Part shown: positions 24,842-37,628 of the stretch, in pieces | Layout: each line of letters starts with the position of its first letter | How positions within the stretch are numbered: position 1 is the stretch's first letter | Assembly: GCA_001600455.1 (NCBI GenBank) | Contig: BCKC01000005.1 | Span: forward strand, 3,348,001-3,412,000 | Source of the DNA: Endocalyx cinctus | Taxonomy: Eukaryota > Ascomycota > Sordariomycetes > Amphisphaeriales > Apiosporaceae | Direction: 5' to 3' | DNA: 64,000 bases | Program-made: the position numbers and the translations under genes | The notes under the pieces: generated by a model | Databases searched by the model: none | Told to the model about the DNA's origin: nothing | The model's input: the letters and a program-made list of their open reading frames with translations, nothing else

Positions 24842-27245
24842 ATTGTTATTATGCAGGGGTTATGTTTGGTCATCTTGTTATTTGAGGTTATACCAAACTT
24901 CTGAAGAGGGTAGAAGAAAGATAACTTCATCGAAGTATTTAAGCAGGGAACCGTATTCTTGAATAAAACCCTAAGATACACGTAACTGAGTTCTAAAATG
25001 CTTCTTTAGTGTATTTTAAACGCTGATTTGAGGCCTCATACTTTGTATTGCGAGTCTCAAGTAAATAATCGGGATCCGACTAGTAGCATAAGCTTATACT
25101 GAAGAGTACTTGAAATTAGCTGCCGCTCTGCCGCTATAGTTAAGACTTCTACGCTAATTTACGGGGCACATGTCCGCTAATTACCCCCCGTGGCATATCA
25201 ACAACATTTTTGAGGTCCTAATAGTTTTCAGCACAAAAGATGAGCATTAATCGCCGGCCAACAGCGTCAGTCACTAACTAATACCACTAACTAGCTGACT
25301 AGGTCGCTAATACCACCAACTAACACCGCTACCCGAATATACAAAATACGTATTTATCTATCGGCTAGATAGAAGACCTAAGAGACTCAGAGAATAGTAA
25401 CTCCTCACTCAACAAAAGCAGAAGCTCGCTCTTATACACATTATCAGCTTTTAATTTACGTTAGCCAACTATCCTAGATTCATACACCATCTTTCTATAC
25501 CTCCTGATTTTCATAGCTTCCCCGTCGAGCCAGTCGCGATTATTGATTATCAGTTGTCGCGTGAAGACCGGCTGTCTCTAAGTTGTGTTGATGAGCACGT
25601 ACGCCACGCCGTCACGCCGTACCCGTCAAAGATCATTCAGTTGATTAATTTTGGCCGGGATTTTAAGAGCACAACGCGAATTACAAGTTTCTCCCGGTCT
25701 CGTTCGACTAGAATAAATCTTAAGCTTAGTCCCTAAATGAAGACTTTTTCGCAAATGCCTGTGTTAATAGACATACGCTTATATTTTCTTCCCTCATGTC
25801 ACTCTAGCTTTTTCAACCCCTAAGATATGCGAGATGATATTTAACATTATCATCTTAGATTCGAATGAGATACCTAAGAGAGAGATCATCGTCGTTTTGC
25901 TGTTTCTGAAACTTATCGAGGAAGTGCTAGTTGGAAATATGTTTCTAAACCCCAAACGCGTCGAAGTGAGCTTCTACTCTCAAATTTGATCTTAAATGGG
26001 ACTTGCCCACATTCCATGCACTCGGGTGGAGGGGGCTCCTAGCGAGCTTAGCTGGTGGGCTGCGGAGCATAATTGAGATCATGGGTTCCTAATATTACGG
26101 GATGAGGTCATCTTCGATCATATTAAGACCGTCAGAGAGTTTGCATTGACCGGGCACCCAATACCAATAATAAGCTGGGTAGTCAAAGATACTTACTAGC
26201 CCCTGCTTTCTTTGGGCCCATTTTAAATCTCGCAAGTGAAAGAGCGAGTGCTGCGAAATATGCGTATCAACTCGGGTCTACCTGACTTACTGATGGGAAA
26301 CCAAGAAATCCCCGGGGCAAAAATAATAATGCCTCACAATTCTCATTGAACGTACTTCTAGTTCTCATTTCGAAAGGAGACGATAAACTCCGTGTCGCGC
26401 AGTCTAGACAGAGTGTGAATCGCGGCTCATATCTGTACGCCGGGTCAAACTCTTTAATCATCTGTACACCCGCAAGATGCGTATCACCGATCTCAAAATC
26501 GCATATACCGACCTAGTACTCTTGAGGATCGAGGAGTCGTGGCCTGGATTAGTTGAAGATGGCTAATTTTGAACTATGGCGCCAGCAAGTGTTATGAGTA
26601 AGAACTGCACTTTTGTCAGCTTTCCAGACTGACCGAGTTAAACATACACCCTAAAAAAAGGAGGGAAGAGTGGGAGATAGAAGAAAAGTGCGACATACCA
26701 CCTACGAGCTTACATTATAATTGTTTATACCCTACATATAAACAAAAAGCTACCACTTAGGAGACTCTAAAATCTCGCGGCGGATGGATTTGGATGCGAT
26801 TTCAGCTGCAGCTTATGTGCATGTCGCTCTCTTTAGTTGAGTTACAGGCGATCATCACACGATTTGGGTCCACTGTGGATTATCAAGCCCTGTAACCCCA
26901 GAATCTCGGGCCCAAGAATTGGGTCCGGGGAATCTAAACCTCGTACGTACGATGTGATGAGGCTTATATTGACCGGCATACAATGTAACATGCTTTCCAA
27001 CTTTCTTGGCCGCGTTATAACGGTGATAATTATAAAAGCATAACGACCACGAAGGATTTACTCAAATCAGGTTGCCTTGGTATAGGATCAAACATCCTTG
27101 TTACCGCACATTCCGGCTAACTACACTGTTATATTTTTTGAAGAAATTCATTCTAATTAGAGATAGTTACTGAATGAAAAGAAAGGGTCGCAGAATCTTG
27201 CTGCGAATTTCATACGGATGTGATTTATGTCAAGCATGTTCCCAT
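24842..27245. other. Long gene-poor intergenic region
   Basis: About 2.4 kb of AT-rich sequence with scattered short frames broken by stops. Between about 25550 and 26500 the composition is less skewed and open stretches alternate between frames. That could be a decayed gene or transposon, but I recognise no motif. A short degenerate repeat lies at 25272-25326. Confidence 0.5.
25272..25326. repeat. Short degenerate CTAACTA/CTAATACCAC repeat
   Basis: The unit ACTAACTAATACCAC is followed by CTAACTAGCTGACTAGG and then CTAATACCACCAACTAACACC. This gives imperfect copies of a CTAATACCAC-NAACTA unit in about 55 bp. No function is visible. Confidence 0.4.
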
Positions 27246-29205
27246 TCAGTTTGCATGTCTTAGCGTAACTAGTTGGCCGTCCTTATCAAGCTTCGTGTGT
27301 AGAAGGAATGCCTCATGCCCCTGCAAGTAGTCTTCCTTCGTGTACTGATCGACGAGCGTCCAATCAAATCGTCGGACAATCATCGCCATTAGGAGGTACA
27401 GTTCGGCGTACGCCAAGCTGGTGCTTTGTCATTAGCTATTTCGCCCAATCTTACATTTACGCATCAAAAGAAAGAAAGTGATGGGGTTTTTTTTTAACTT
27501 ACTTCATACCGACACACTGTCTTTCGCCTTTTCCAAACGAGACAAGATACCGGTCTAATCGCTTTCCTGCCTTTTCCGCCTCGATCCACCGTTCCGGTCG
27601 GAACTCCTTTGGATTCGGGAAGATGACGGGATCCATGGAGACAAAGTAGCTTGTCTCCGAAACCGGAATCTAAAAGTGAGAAAGAAAAAAAATAAGCGTC
27701 ATCAGCATTTTTAATACAGACTAGATTACATTCGGATCAACGAAAATGGCGCATAATAAGCTTACATCAGGGGGGATAACCCAGTCTTTAAATTTAAGCG
27801 GCTGCGAAGCGATCCGCGGAAATCGAACTCCAGGAGGGCAGAGACGAAGGCCTTCTTGTATTACGGCAGTCTGTTTTGAAAAGGTTGGAAATATCAATAA
27901 TTAGAAACCGTGAAACGAAGAATTGAGACGAAGACACCAAAGGTTAAAAAAGGGGTATACTGACCAAATATGGTAGACCTTCTAATGTGAGTAGAGGAGG
28001 AATCTCAGAACACAGATCAGGCATGACTTGACGAAGTTCGTCCCTTAAGTTTTCCAAAGTTTTCGGGTACATTTTCATCATGAACAATATCCTGTTCACG
28101 GACAGCGCCGTGCTTTCCCCCCCTGCGACGGACATGGTCGCTGCCTCGTCTAGGAGTCGTTGTGGAGTTTTCTCGTGAGGCGGCAACTCCTCACTATCAC
28201 GTATCGTGTGGAAGACCGTCCTTCCCGCCCCCTTGAGACTCGCTTCATCCTGAAACGTGAGGATGGGCTTGATCTTCTCCATCACTTCCCGATGCCATCG
28301 TATCATGTAGGCGACACCGGGATCCAGAAACTCGATAACGGATATCGGAAATTTATCCATCACGGTGACCAACCAGGGAAGATGACGGGCTGTCGCGCCA
28401 GTCTCCACGGCCCCGCAAATAACCTGCTTCCAGTGGAGGTTGAAGTCCGGCATGTCCAGAAACTTCCCGTCGTAGGCAAATACGTAGTCGTTGAGCGTGT
28501 CACTAGTCAATGCCATGAGTGCCACATCTAACCTAAAGGTCTCCCCGGACTGGACTAATCCGTCAAATCGTCGTGACATCTTGTCGAGCTTGGACTTAAT
28601 CATGGGCTGGACATCTGAAATAGCTCGCTTCGAAAAGAATGAGCTAAAAGCTCCTCGCCGAGCCCTGTGGACCTCTCGGTTGATAGAAGCAAAAGTACTC
28701 CCGTCCGATCCAGCCAACTTCACCCACCAGTCGTACTTGTTCGTCTTACCACTGTACAGTACCTCGAAGAACTCGGAGTCACGAATGTGGAGCTCATACG
28801 GATTTATTCGAATGATTGGGCCTGACGTAATTGTTAGGTTCAAGAAATGGAGAGTAAAATGAAGGCTTTAGATGACTCACCATACTTGTCGTGCATTTCC
28901 CCGATTTTCCACATGAATTGACCACGCCTGAGCACATCCCAGTAAAACTCGTATAATCGAGAGACAGCGGCTATTTTGGGACCGGGGAACTTTGCTAGAG
29001 GACTGAAGTAGAGTTGCCATACTGCAAAAATGGCAAAGTAGAAGAAACCACCGCCAAGTAACGCTACCGCGATAGTAGCGGGTGAGAGATTTAGAAGAGC
29101 CATGATAAAGGAGAGAGCGAAGATGATCAAAAAGTTATCGACGCTCCATTCGAAGGTGTAGTTGAGTAGATCGAAAGTCCTCGTCTCTTGGGAAGGTCTG
29201 CTCAA
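27246..29205 (-). CDS. Cytochrome P450 monooxygenase, ER-anchored
   Basis: Haem-thiolate monooxygenase of 541 residues. Exons: 29205-28881, 28821-27965, 27870-27766, 27669-27503, 27417-27246. An N-terminal membrane anchor lies near residues 30-65, followed by the proline-rich hinge [11 protein letters not shown]. The I-helix is AGGEST (variant of AGxDT), the K-helix EGLR, then FRPERW, and the haem-binding loop [18 protein letters not shown] with the Cys ligand. This last motif is complete only after removing the 85-nt intron 27502-27418, which supports the model. The N-terminal region resembles fungal P450s of the trichodiene-oxygenase-like group, a loose impression only. It stands about 1.4 kb from an SDR gene on the same strand. 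Together they could oxidise a secondary metabolite, but the link to the PKS 23 kb away is inference. Confidence 0.92.
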
Positions 29206-30653
29206 TATAAAACAATAAGACCTAAAGAAAAAAAAAGAAGTTTTCGCTATCTAATGATCATTCTACCCTTGTGTATGCAGTCATATTATTCCCTGTTTGA
29301 TTATGTACAGTACAGATAGAAGACCTGGTCATCCTAGCGCAACCCCGCCCGTAGGATTTGATACCTACTCAATATGTACATCGCGATTGGCTTACCTACT
29401 CGTAACTTGTACAGATTAGCGTTGAAGATAAGATGCGTGTAAGCCTCATTTACAGAAGTCCCCGGGTTCTGACCATAATAGACACGGGGTTTGAGGTGGC
29501 CACCCCAGCTCCGGTGCCGCAACAGTGGCGGATAACGGGAAGGCCTAAGAGGTGATCGAACATGGGCCGTTAGAAATATGATATAATTAGAGGCGTTTCT
29601 AGAATGTATGTCTGAATTTTGCGGCAATGGGGCGGCCTTTCGGTGAACCTTGTGTGCTTATGGCGTCTCGCCAACGTTTATTTATCTCACTAGGTCACGG
29701 TTATGTGCTAGATGAACATTTATGTATCTGCGTATAAATTAACTTAAAGACCCTGGAGACACCGGGAAACTTTTTTCTAGGCACTTCTGGCCAATGCCGT
29801 GCCCTTTAGTATGTCTAGTAAGTCGTGTTCTACTTAATTTATAATGCAACTACTCTTCTTTGCGGCGCTTGCTATTTATGATGAAAGATACTCTAAGTTA
29901 GAATTTATAATAATGGTAATAGTTTAGATAGTAAATATATGTATTATTGTTGAGCCCTTAAGTAGTGCGGATATTATGTCTGCCGCCGCCTCCTTTCCCC
30001 GTGCCTCCTTCTCCTTGGAAAAGGAGGAGCATGTACCTCTTTTACGCTAGGGTATTACCAAGCTACTTTTTGGTGTAATAATAGTACTGACAATAATCAG
30101 TAATTAAGATCATCACGGAAAGGGAACATGTTGGCAGGGCCTTTCCTAGAGGAGTCACATATGACCAAGACTCCAATCCCATACTTTTCACCTCTGCATA
30201 CAGTTTATTACAAGCAGGACTACAACGCGGTATGTACAGACTCGCATCAAGGAAGCCTTTTAGTATTCTGACCACCCGCCTAGTTTTTAGTGTATAGGAT
30301 ATTCTAGGTCTATGGGTCGGAGTCCTTGGTAATTTTTGACTCATCAACTGTTAATAACCAGTATGTATATGTACATGCGACACTATCAATAAAGGGATCC
30401 TTCGAGCGGATTCTATAGATCTATAACGTCTTTTCTTTATCCTTCTCAACAGAAAATCTATGAAGATTAGTAAACTCATATTTTTACTCCGAGTCAGAGT
30501 AGCACAACATGTGACTTACTCTTAAAGAAAAGTTTCTCTAGGTACGCACCCGCCATATCCCCCATCTCTAAAGAGAGCAATTAATTATATCCAGCTCACA
30601 TATATACTTATATTGATAGCTATTCTTTGTGTCTAAGATTAAAGAACTTCGCC
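29206..30653. other. Intergenic, no gene recognised
   Basis: About 1.45 kb of AT-rich spacer between the SDR stop and the P450 start. A short inverted repeat CTCCTT...AAGGAG lies near 30010-30030. Nothing else is supportable. Confidence 0.55.
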
Positions 30654-31492
30654 CTAAAATGGGGACACGCCATACACGCCCAACACCTTACCGACGTCGT
30701 CGTCTCTCTCTCCCTTGACAACAGACGCAATTCTTGCGCCCCCCTCCCACGGCTCTGCGGCATTTCTCTTCTTCAGAGAAGCCGGATCTCCCGTTAAATT
30801 AGTAGAGCACAGGCCAGGGTCCGCCCCAAACACCATGAACCCTTCGGACTTCAGCCGGACGTGATACATGACCATGAGCATGTTAATAGCGGCCTTGCTG
30901 GTGCGATATTCCGTGCCTGACGGGTTGTTGTTGTAGTAGGGAGAATTTGGATTCGCCGCGTGCGTGATGGAACCTGTGCTCGAGCTGACGAAGACGAGAC
31001 GAGCTGACTTTTGGTTGGTCTTGCGCAAGAGGTCGAGAAAGGCCTCCGTCACGCTGAGCGGGCCGACGACGTTGGTGTTTAGGACGTTACGGAACGTTTC
31101 TCTGCCCGGCGGCTTGTCCATAAACATGATGGCGGCGTTGTTGACGAGTACATCTAGTCTTCCGTACTCCGAGGAGATATCGGCGGCGGCCCTGTCGACA
31201 GACTGATCGTCGGTCACATCGATCTGGATGCTCGATACGGTGCCTCGGACGTCCTCGAGGCTTTGGAGCTCTCGAGCTGCCGTTTCGCCCTTGCTGAGGT
31301 CTCGACTACCCAAAATAACATGATACTCAGCTGAAGAGACCAGAAGGTTCTTCGCCGTCTCAAAGCCAACACCTTGGTTTCCCCCTGCATACGTTTCGAC
31401 GTTTTAGCATATTATCGAGCATATCAGTATTATTTCATCATGTCTAAAGACTGACCTGTGATTAAAACAATCTTTTTCGTCGCTGAGGTCAT
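30654..31492 (-). CDS. Short-chain dehydrogenase/reductase (carbonyl-reductase-like)
   Basis: NAD(P)-dependent oxidoreductase of 255 residues. Exon 1 is 31492-31456 and exon 2 is 31384-30654. The 71-nt intron splits the cofactor motif, which reads TGGNQGVGFE after splicing. Further motifs are ILGSRDLSKG (cofactor specificity region), LVNNAAI, VFVSSSTGS with the catalytic Ser, and YRTSKAA with the catalytic Tyr and Lys. It ends GVYGVSPF. It is the same strand as, and downstream of, the P450. SDR/P450 pairs are common in tailoring steps, but it could equally be a general carbonyl reductase. Confidence 0.9.
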
Positions 31493-32160
31493 ATCGATGT
31501 ATAGTACTGCACGAGGGGATTCGTGATGAATCCATATTTGTGTTATATCTGCCCGTGAGCATGTGGTTATTTATACAGAGTGACTCCTCAAAAATCACGA
31601 ATAGCCTAAATCCGTCCGTTCTCTATTAACTCCTTTAAATAAAGGGATAGGAGTTTCGGAGGGGGCTTACGACGGGTTTTAAAGGACCCGGATATTTCAG
31701 TGGGTCGGAATAAGCCATGTATGATTTCATAAGAACATTGCAGTATTATCACGAACTGACTTTAGTAACTACAAAAAGGGAGATAGTAAAAGTACCTAAT
31801 TTACTAAGTAGGTTAAAGCTATTCTATCATTGATCGACTGTTTAAAATCCGAACGAGTTTAGTTAGGTTTCTCGGAATGCTGCTTCACATGCAACATCCG
31901 GGGAAATAACGATTAGATGTCCTGACGACTCGTATTCGCTTGCGTATGCAGCCATCAGAAGCAATGGGATTATGACAAGTACCGAAATATGATTTGTTAC
32001 AGATGGAAAGGTAATGCATTAACTAGCGGTATTATTACGATTAAAGTTCTAATTTATTTTTGTTCCACTTTCTTTCTTTCTTCTTTTTTGCCCCCCGTTT
32101 GATTGAATATTTACAAAATGGAATGTGTGAAACATGTTAATATTTATTGGACGGACCCTT
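31493..32160. other. Intergenic, no gene recognised
   Basis: About 670 bp of AT-rich sequence, serving as SDR promoter and 3' region of the next gene. It ends in a pyrimidine-rich run near 32060-32095. No other feature is seen. Confidence 0.55.
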
Positions 32161-32832
32161 TTACAGGGCGGCCGCAAGTAGCATAGCCCCACCAGCTATG
32201 GCAGCTTTCCACTCGGCGACCATGGTGGGGCCAGCAGAGTCCGAAGTAGTAGTTGACGTCTCCTGCGCACCCGCAGACGACGTCGCCGACGAGGAAGCGT
32301 CCGACGTTCCCGTGGCGGTTTCAGACCCGCTCGTCGAGTCGGAGTCGGTAGCCGTGGTGGTCGCGCTGCCGGTCATCGTCGTCGACGTCACCAAACCCGA
32401 TATGCTCGAGAGGGCGGAGTTCTCGGCGTTGAGGATGGACGACTGCGCGGCGCCGTACTGGGATTGCAGACTGCTCATCGCCACGTTGTAGGCATCCCCG
32501 GTCGCGGTTACGGCCGCCTCGGCGGAGCGGTACGACGTGAGTAAGCTGGACAGTTGTGATTGATAGGAAGAAGCGATCTCGACGGCTTGAGATGCAACCG
32601 GGTCAGTAGGACCGGCGGTCACTGTTGTGGTATCTTGGGCCTATTCAGTAAATATATAGATTAGCTTTTCAATCATTTTTTTCGACCTTCAGAAAATGAT
32701 GCTATTATTGTGCGATGGGGGATTGGATTGAGATTTTATCATTCCGGATTGAGGAAAAAAAAAACTAAACAAATAAAAACTTACAGCGGCAATTGCGGCC
32801 AATGGAAGCACGATGAAAGATTTCAGCTGCAT
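32161..32832 (-). CDS. Ser/Thr/Ala-rich secreted protein, probable GPI-anchored cell-surface protein
   Basis: Predicted 175 residues from exons 32832-32785 and 32640-32161, joined through a 144-nt GTAAGT...TAG intron with a long poly-T tract. The signal peptide MQLKSFIVLPLAAIAA ends near the splice. The mature part has a helical stretch (SYQSQLSSLLTSYRSAEAAV), a long Ser/Thr-rich linker that would be heavily O-glycosylated, and a terminal hydrophobic segment (AAIAGGAMLLAAAL) with small residues upstream, the hallmark of a GPI signal. It has no catalytic domain. Likely a wall or surface structural protein. No family name is assigned. Confidence 0.78.
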
Positions 32833-35800
32833 GATGCCAAGTTCGTTAAAGAGGTTATGTGAGAAAACGGAAGCTGTGAGAGATAGAAAATACGTGTTTT
32901 CTTCGAAAGATGTAACAAACAAAATTCAAAGCTTTCTAAAAAGGTTGGGGAAGTAAGCTATTTTATATAAATGAATCCCCCAATCGGACAGCCGACATAT
33001 GCGCGATACGAATTATTCGTATTTAATTCTCGTGTCATGAATTCCTCTCAGGGGCTTGTCGGTAGAACCACCAATCACAGCATGAAACTGCAGACGCCCC
33101 CGTATCATACGCGTAATGGGCTGGGGTAAGCTAACAAATCGCCCTGTAAATTTTGATATATCTTACGTTGAGAATCATACTGTCGAAAGACATACATATA
33201 GGCGAACCCGCTTATGAGAATACGTGTACCAGTAACCAATTCTTAATGAATCATGCCGTAATAAATCAAATTCAACTACGAAAGACGGCGCCGGTCGGAG
33301 CTAAGAATCCCGATGCACCGCACGGGCGAGATTGAAAATAAACTCGTTCGTAGGAAAGTTCCGTGCATGTTATTCGTCTTGATTCTTTAAGCTACCTAAA
33401 TATAAGACGTTGAACCTTTTTTTTTTTCTATTCTTTCGGTATCGCCCTATCCAGATTGCTCATCATTGAAAAGACAACGCATCAAGGATCCAGAACTTCC
33501 AAGGTGGCAAGGTTAATCAATTGAATTGGACTGTACTGTAGTAAGGACTCTAGGCATTAGGCCGGTACCCGACTTCTTCTTACTCTTGTGACGGCTATCA
33601 TGTGATATATTCGTTAATCAGTGAGCAATTCGCTCTATTTATCTACCCTTTCCTCCCTCTCAGTGAGTCACTTCCGAGAGCAGTATCCAGCGACTCCTTA
33701 AAGCTAAGAACACATGTATCTAGTTTGAAGTAAATAGATTTTTTTGTTTTGTTTTTTGAAAAGTCCCCATCAATCCTATGTTACCGCGTCCCAGTCATAA
33801 ATATTTAAGGCTTGATCTCCGCCTTTTTAGTAATTAACCTCAACTGGGCTCGGGATTCAGTCTTCCCTACAGCTGTATCTTACCCCCGTAACAGCAAATT
33901 TGGCAAAACACAATATTTATTTCCTTCTCGATATGAATTAATAACTAATAAATGGACTTGATGATGATAAGAAAATTAACATTTCCATTCAGTTGTTTAC
34001 GTTATACATAGCTAGCGAGCCACTCAACCTTACGCTCGGCGCTCATATTAGGAATCTCGCTTCGTAGTAAATATAAAAGACCTCCCCAATAGCTACGACG
34101 GCACCGAGATATCTTACATATATAAAAGGTAAAAATTATATTTCATGAAGCCATATGTTCAAACTTTTTAGCTCACAAGTTTTGTTATTTATAGAAGAAA
34201 CTTAGTGCATATTTCCCCCGCTTTACCGCATTCGTGTCTGTATTGTTCAGAGGATTGTGCTGCTCAGGTCTGACGGCCAAGTCCGGATATTTCAAAAGTT
34301 TTCATAGATAATTATAAGTCCTTCCCATAGAAAGGGAGAATACGTCAAACTTTCATAATAATTCTAATTCCGAACAAGTTCAACATGCACTCTCGCCTGG
34401 AGTGATGGCTAAGTTTCATTAAATAGTTGAGAGAGACTACCAGAATATACTCGAAAGAGAGATAATTTATAGTATAAAGAGGCAATATAAAGCAACAGCA
34501 TTGACAGTCAAGTTAAGAGCAGAAAAAAATATATAATTAATAGTGATTTGTTCTTTAATTACTACTTCAGAAAAACGTGGTCGTTTATATATGCTCGACA
34601 CCTGTGTTCAGCACGGTACTACCCGATTCTGCAATTTCTATTAATTTCTAGGGGTAACCTTTATTCGCCAAATATGTCACCGTGTTGGTATGATGAGACT
34701 TTATTTTCGATCCCGTTAAAGGAGAATCTATCCCATTATAACTTCAAGGCTATGCCTTGCAGACTATCAATTTGCGCCTAAGTGATCCTACCCTCGATAG
34801 CATGTCCGTTGCTGATGTTGCGAGGCTGAAAGGGATACTACTATTATCGCATCTAAGAGCTCCTCAGGTATCTCTACAATCCAGACTAATCATAAGAATA
34901 GGGAATCCATTTTCTCAAGCTAGACCATGAGATAAGGCTTAGGGGTCCCACACTCTTTATTAAATAATAATTATCGTCATCATGACGGTAAGAAGAAGTA
35001 TCTCCAGACAACTGAAGGAAAGGAAGAGGACGGACAGCTCCTTGGCGTTTCATTATAACAGGGTCACAGGGTTACGAAAGAATCGAACTCTCTGGAGAAC
35101 ATTCAGTATCAAGATATGAAGTCCAAGACATTTCTAGGTACGAACTGTCGGCTGTTGAAGCACCTGAAGAAGTACGGCCTACTACTGACGATATCTCGCA
35201 TGAGATTACCTCGTCAGTACGAATTTGACAAAAGGAGAATATACTATAATTTAGATATATACGCTGTCTATGGATACAGCGGACACGGGATAAACAGTCA
35301 CTAACGCTAGTAAAGAAAGAAATTGACCCAATCCTTTTTTTTTTTTTTTGAAATTGCAAGAGGCGGATTTCGCTTGATCATTGACCTACAAGCCTGAGGG
35401 CAGTATCTCTAATACCATGAACGCAAGCATGGGAATTCAGTTCGATCAAATATATTATTAAATAATTATTAATTTGGGATCAAAAACAGAAAGTATAAAC
35501 GTTTTTAAATCATTTGTTATTATCATTATTAATTTTTTTTTTTTTTCAGTATTGTATTAATGACACATTTTGATCCGAAAGAGTGGAAATCCTTTTTAAG
35601 GTGGGACGAAATGGGAAAAGGTAAAGGGAGAATGGGAGGTAAATGCTTGATTTACTTACGAAGGATATGAGGATGGGAAATGAATGCATATGGGCAAAGA
35701 AATGGAGTGAATGATGAAGGCCTAGTACTCACTATTTCAGAGAAGGTTGCTGAATGTGCGGGTAAGGTAATTAGATCAAGATACGCCACTTATCCAATTA

Positions 35801-36173
35801 CTTCAGATTCAAATAAAACTTATTTTCGGAATCATCCTTGCCCATAGACTCAGCTCAAGGCTAGGAGGGGGTCGAAAGTGACTTTGATTCAGACTCATTT
35901 ACATTTGTATTTGGACGTGTAAAATACCTTCTCCTCGTCTGATAACAATATATTACCGGAAAGTCGTCGCCCAAATAGGTGACACCCTTATTTATCCCTA
36001 GAATCTCTAAGAGAACGTGTGTCGGGGATGTCAGATTGAGGCATATAGTTAGCAGCGTGGCTGCGGCTGCCCTCCGGGTATCCCAAGTAGGAGAGGTTCC
36101 GCCTCTCATGTAAGATATTGTGGTCAAGAATTAACAAATTTATTTATTAGGTTCTTAGATTTAATTTACATTG
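32833..36173. other. Long AT-rich gene-poor region
   Basis: About 3.3 kb with homopolymer T/A runs (33418-33430, 35335-35350, 35528-35545) and only short spurious frames. No RNA gene, transposase motif or terminal repeat is recognised. Confidence 0.5.
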
Positions 36174-36429
36174 CTACTCTACTGCTAAGCTCTGGCTACG
36201 TAACTGTGCAACCCTACACTGAAAGGTATCACTTACCCTCATGACCTGGGCGAGATGGAAGATCTGAATCAGTCTTGCTTTGGAGATCTTGCTTGCCTTT
36301 AGAGTTAACTGGGGCGTTAACGGGGGCTGAAGGTGATTGTGAAGTAGTGGCAGTGGTAGCAGCAAGGGCATCATCCCAAATACTTTGTTCCGGGCGATCC
36401 CCAGGATTACTGTTAACTGATCCCTCCAT
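36174..36429 (-). CDS. Possible small hydrophilic protein (67 residues)
   Basis: Starts ATG at 36429 (MEGSVNSNPGDRPEQSIWDD), is rich in Ala, Thr, Ser and Asp, and runs to GRPGHEG-type sequence near a good GTAAGT donor at 36236. Splicing a 52-nt intron (36236-36185) to the AG before 36184 gives exons 36429-36237 and 36184-36174, ending AVE. It has no signal peptide, helix or known domain. It may be real because of the donor and the biased composition, but nothing external supports it. Confidence 0.33.
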
Positions 36430-37628
36430 TCTTTTGAGAAAGTTGTTGTAAAATAGATATGAGCTAGATGATCTGCGAATTAGTGTGCACAGGTTCGATT
36501 GAAGTTAAAACGAAGATGGGTGAAAGTGATTAGGGTTATTTTAGGAAGTATCTATGATTATAGTCACCTACCGCGTATGAACTTCTTTATTAATACCTAT
36601 TATCCCAATATATGCGTTGGACTCCAGCGTTTCTGGTCTTTCCCACTTCTCGACAGATAGGAAAAATATCTAAATCTATGAGATTATGCGGGATATCTTG
36701 ACAATGCCAATTCAAATAATCTCTTCTTGTGTCGCTACCATACTGATTGACTCCAGCGTCTGGTACCAAGCGACAACTTCTGCCTGTGGTTAATTACCAT
36801 TGGATATGACAGTGCACCGCTTCTGCGTGTTAAACTATTTGAAGGTGAAATGGTGAGGGCCAATTAATGTCATCCACTCAGGCCACTGTCGCAAAGATAG
36901 CAGTTCGTGTTACATAAACTCTCAGCTCAGGGGAAGTCTGCAATTACTCAAGCAGCCCAAGCTACTGGATCTCTAATACAATTATAGTGTATGCGTAGTA
37001 AGCAAAACTAGGACTCAAAGGACGATCCTCTTTTCAGACAAGACGATCTGATCGTGCTGCAGTTATATGTATGTCTAACTGGGTACGTATGGAATGCCGG
37101 TTGATCAAGGGTCATCATTAGGTTCGATCCCTAACGGCGCTAAGTGGTCTTTCTGGAGTCATGCTGGGGCAAGTAAATAAAGGAGATAAGAGGAGGACAG
37201 TCATGCTTTATCCGCCAATAAATCGCGCTACTAAAACTTGCCTATACTCTTTTTAAAATTATTATAATTCAAATCGTTTGGAAGTCAGACGGCAGATAGT
37301 TCTGCATTGACTGGTCGTGTTCATCAAGTTGAGGAGAACCTTCTAACTCACATCGATGGGGCCCCAAATAGCTGGCGCGTGTTTAACAATCGCACGTTAC
37401 CATTACTCCTTAAAAACTTACAATACATTAATTCAATGCACACATAATGAAAAAGAAGTGTTACTTATAAAATTTATTATAAGTTGAGATAACAGGAAGT
37501 ACCCGCTGTCTACTTACTCTGAAATTTCCTTTAGGGCTGAAACTATTTGTCACGATTTGAACCTCCCCTCTAAGTAGTTCTCATTCTGTAGAAACGAGGA
37601 GAGAGAAAAGGAGAAAAAAGAAAAAAGT
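36430..37628. other. Intergenic, no gene recognised
   Basis: About 1.2 kb of AT-rich spacer. An isolated tRNA-like T-arm at 37118-37134 was examined and rejected as a tRNA. Confidence 0.5.

Noticed and set aside
35075..35100. Minus-strand T-arm-like hairpin GAGAG-TTCGATT-CTTTC
   Set aside because: The sequence expected for a pairing 5' acceptor strand is absent upstream. Not a tRNA.
37118..37134. tRNA-like T-arm (TTAGG-TTCGATC-CCTAA)
   Set aside because: No matching 5' acceptor stem, D-arm or anticodon stem is found within 60-100 nt upstream, so it is an isolated hairpin.
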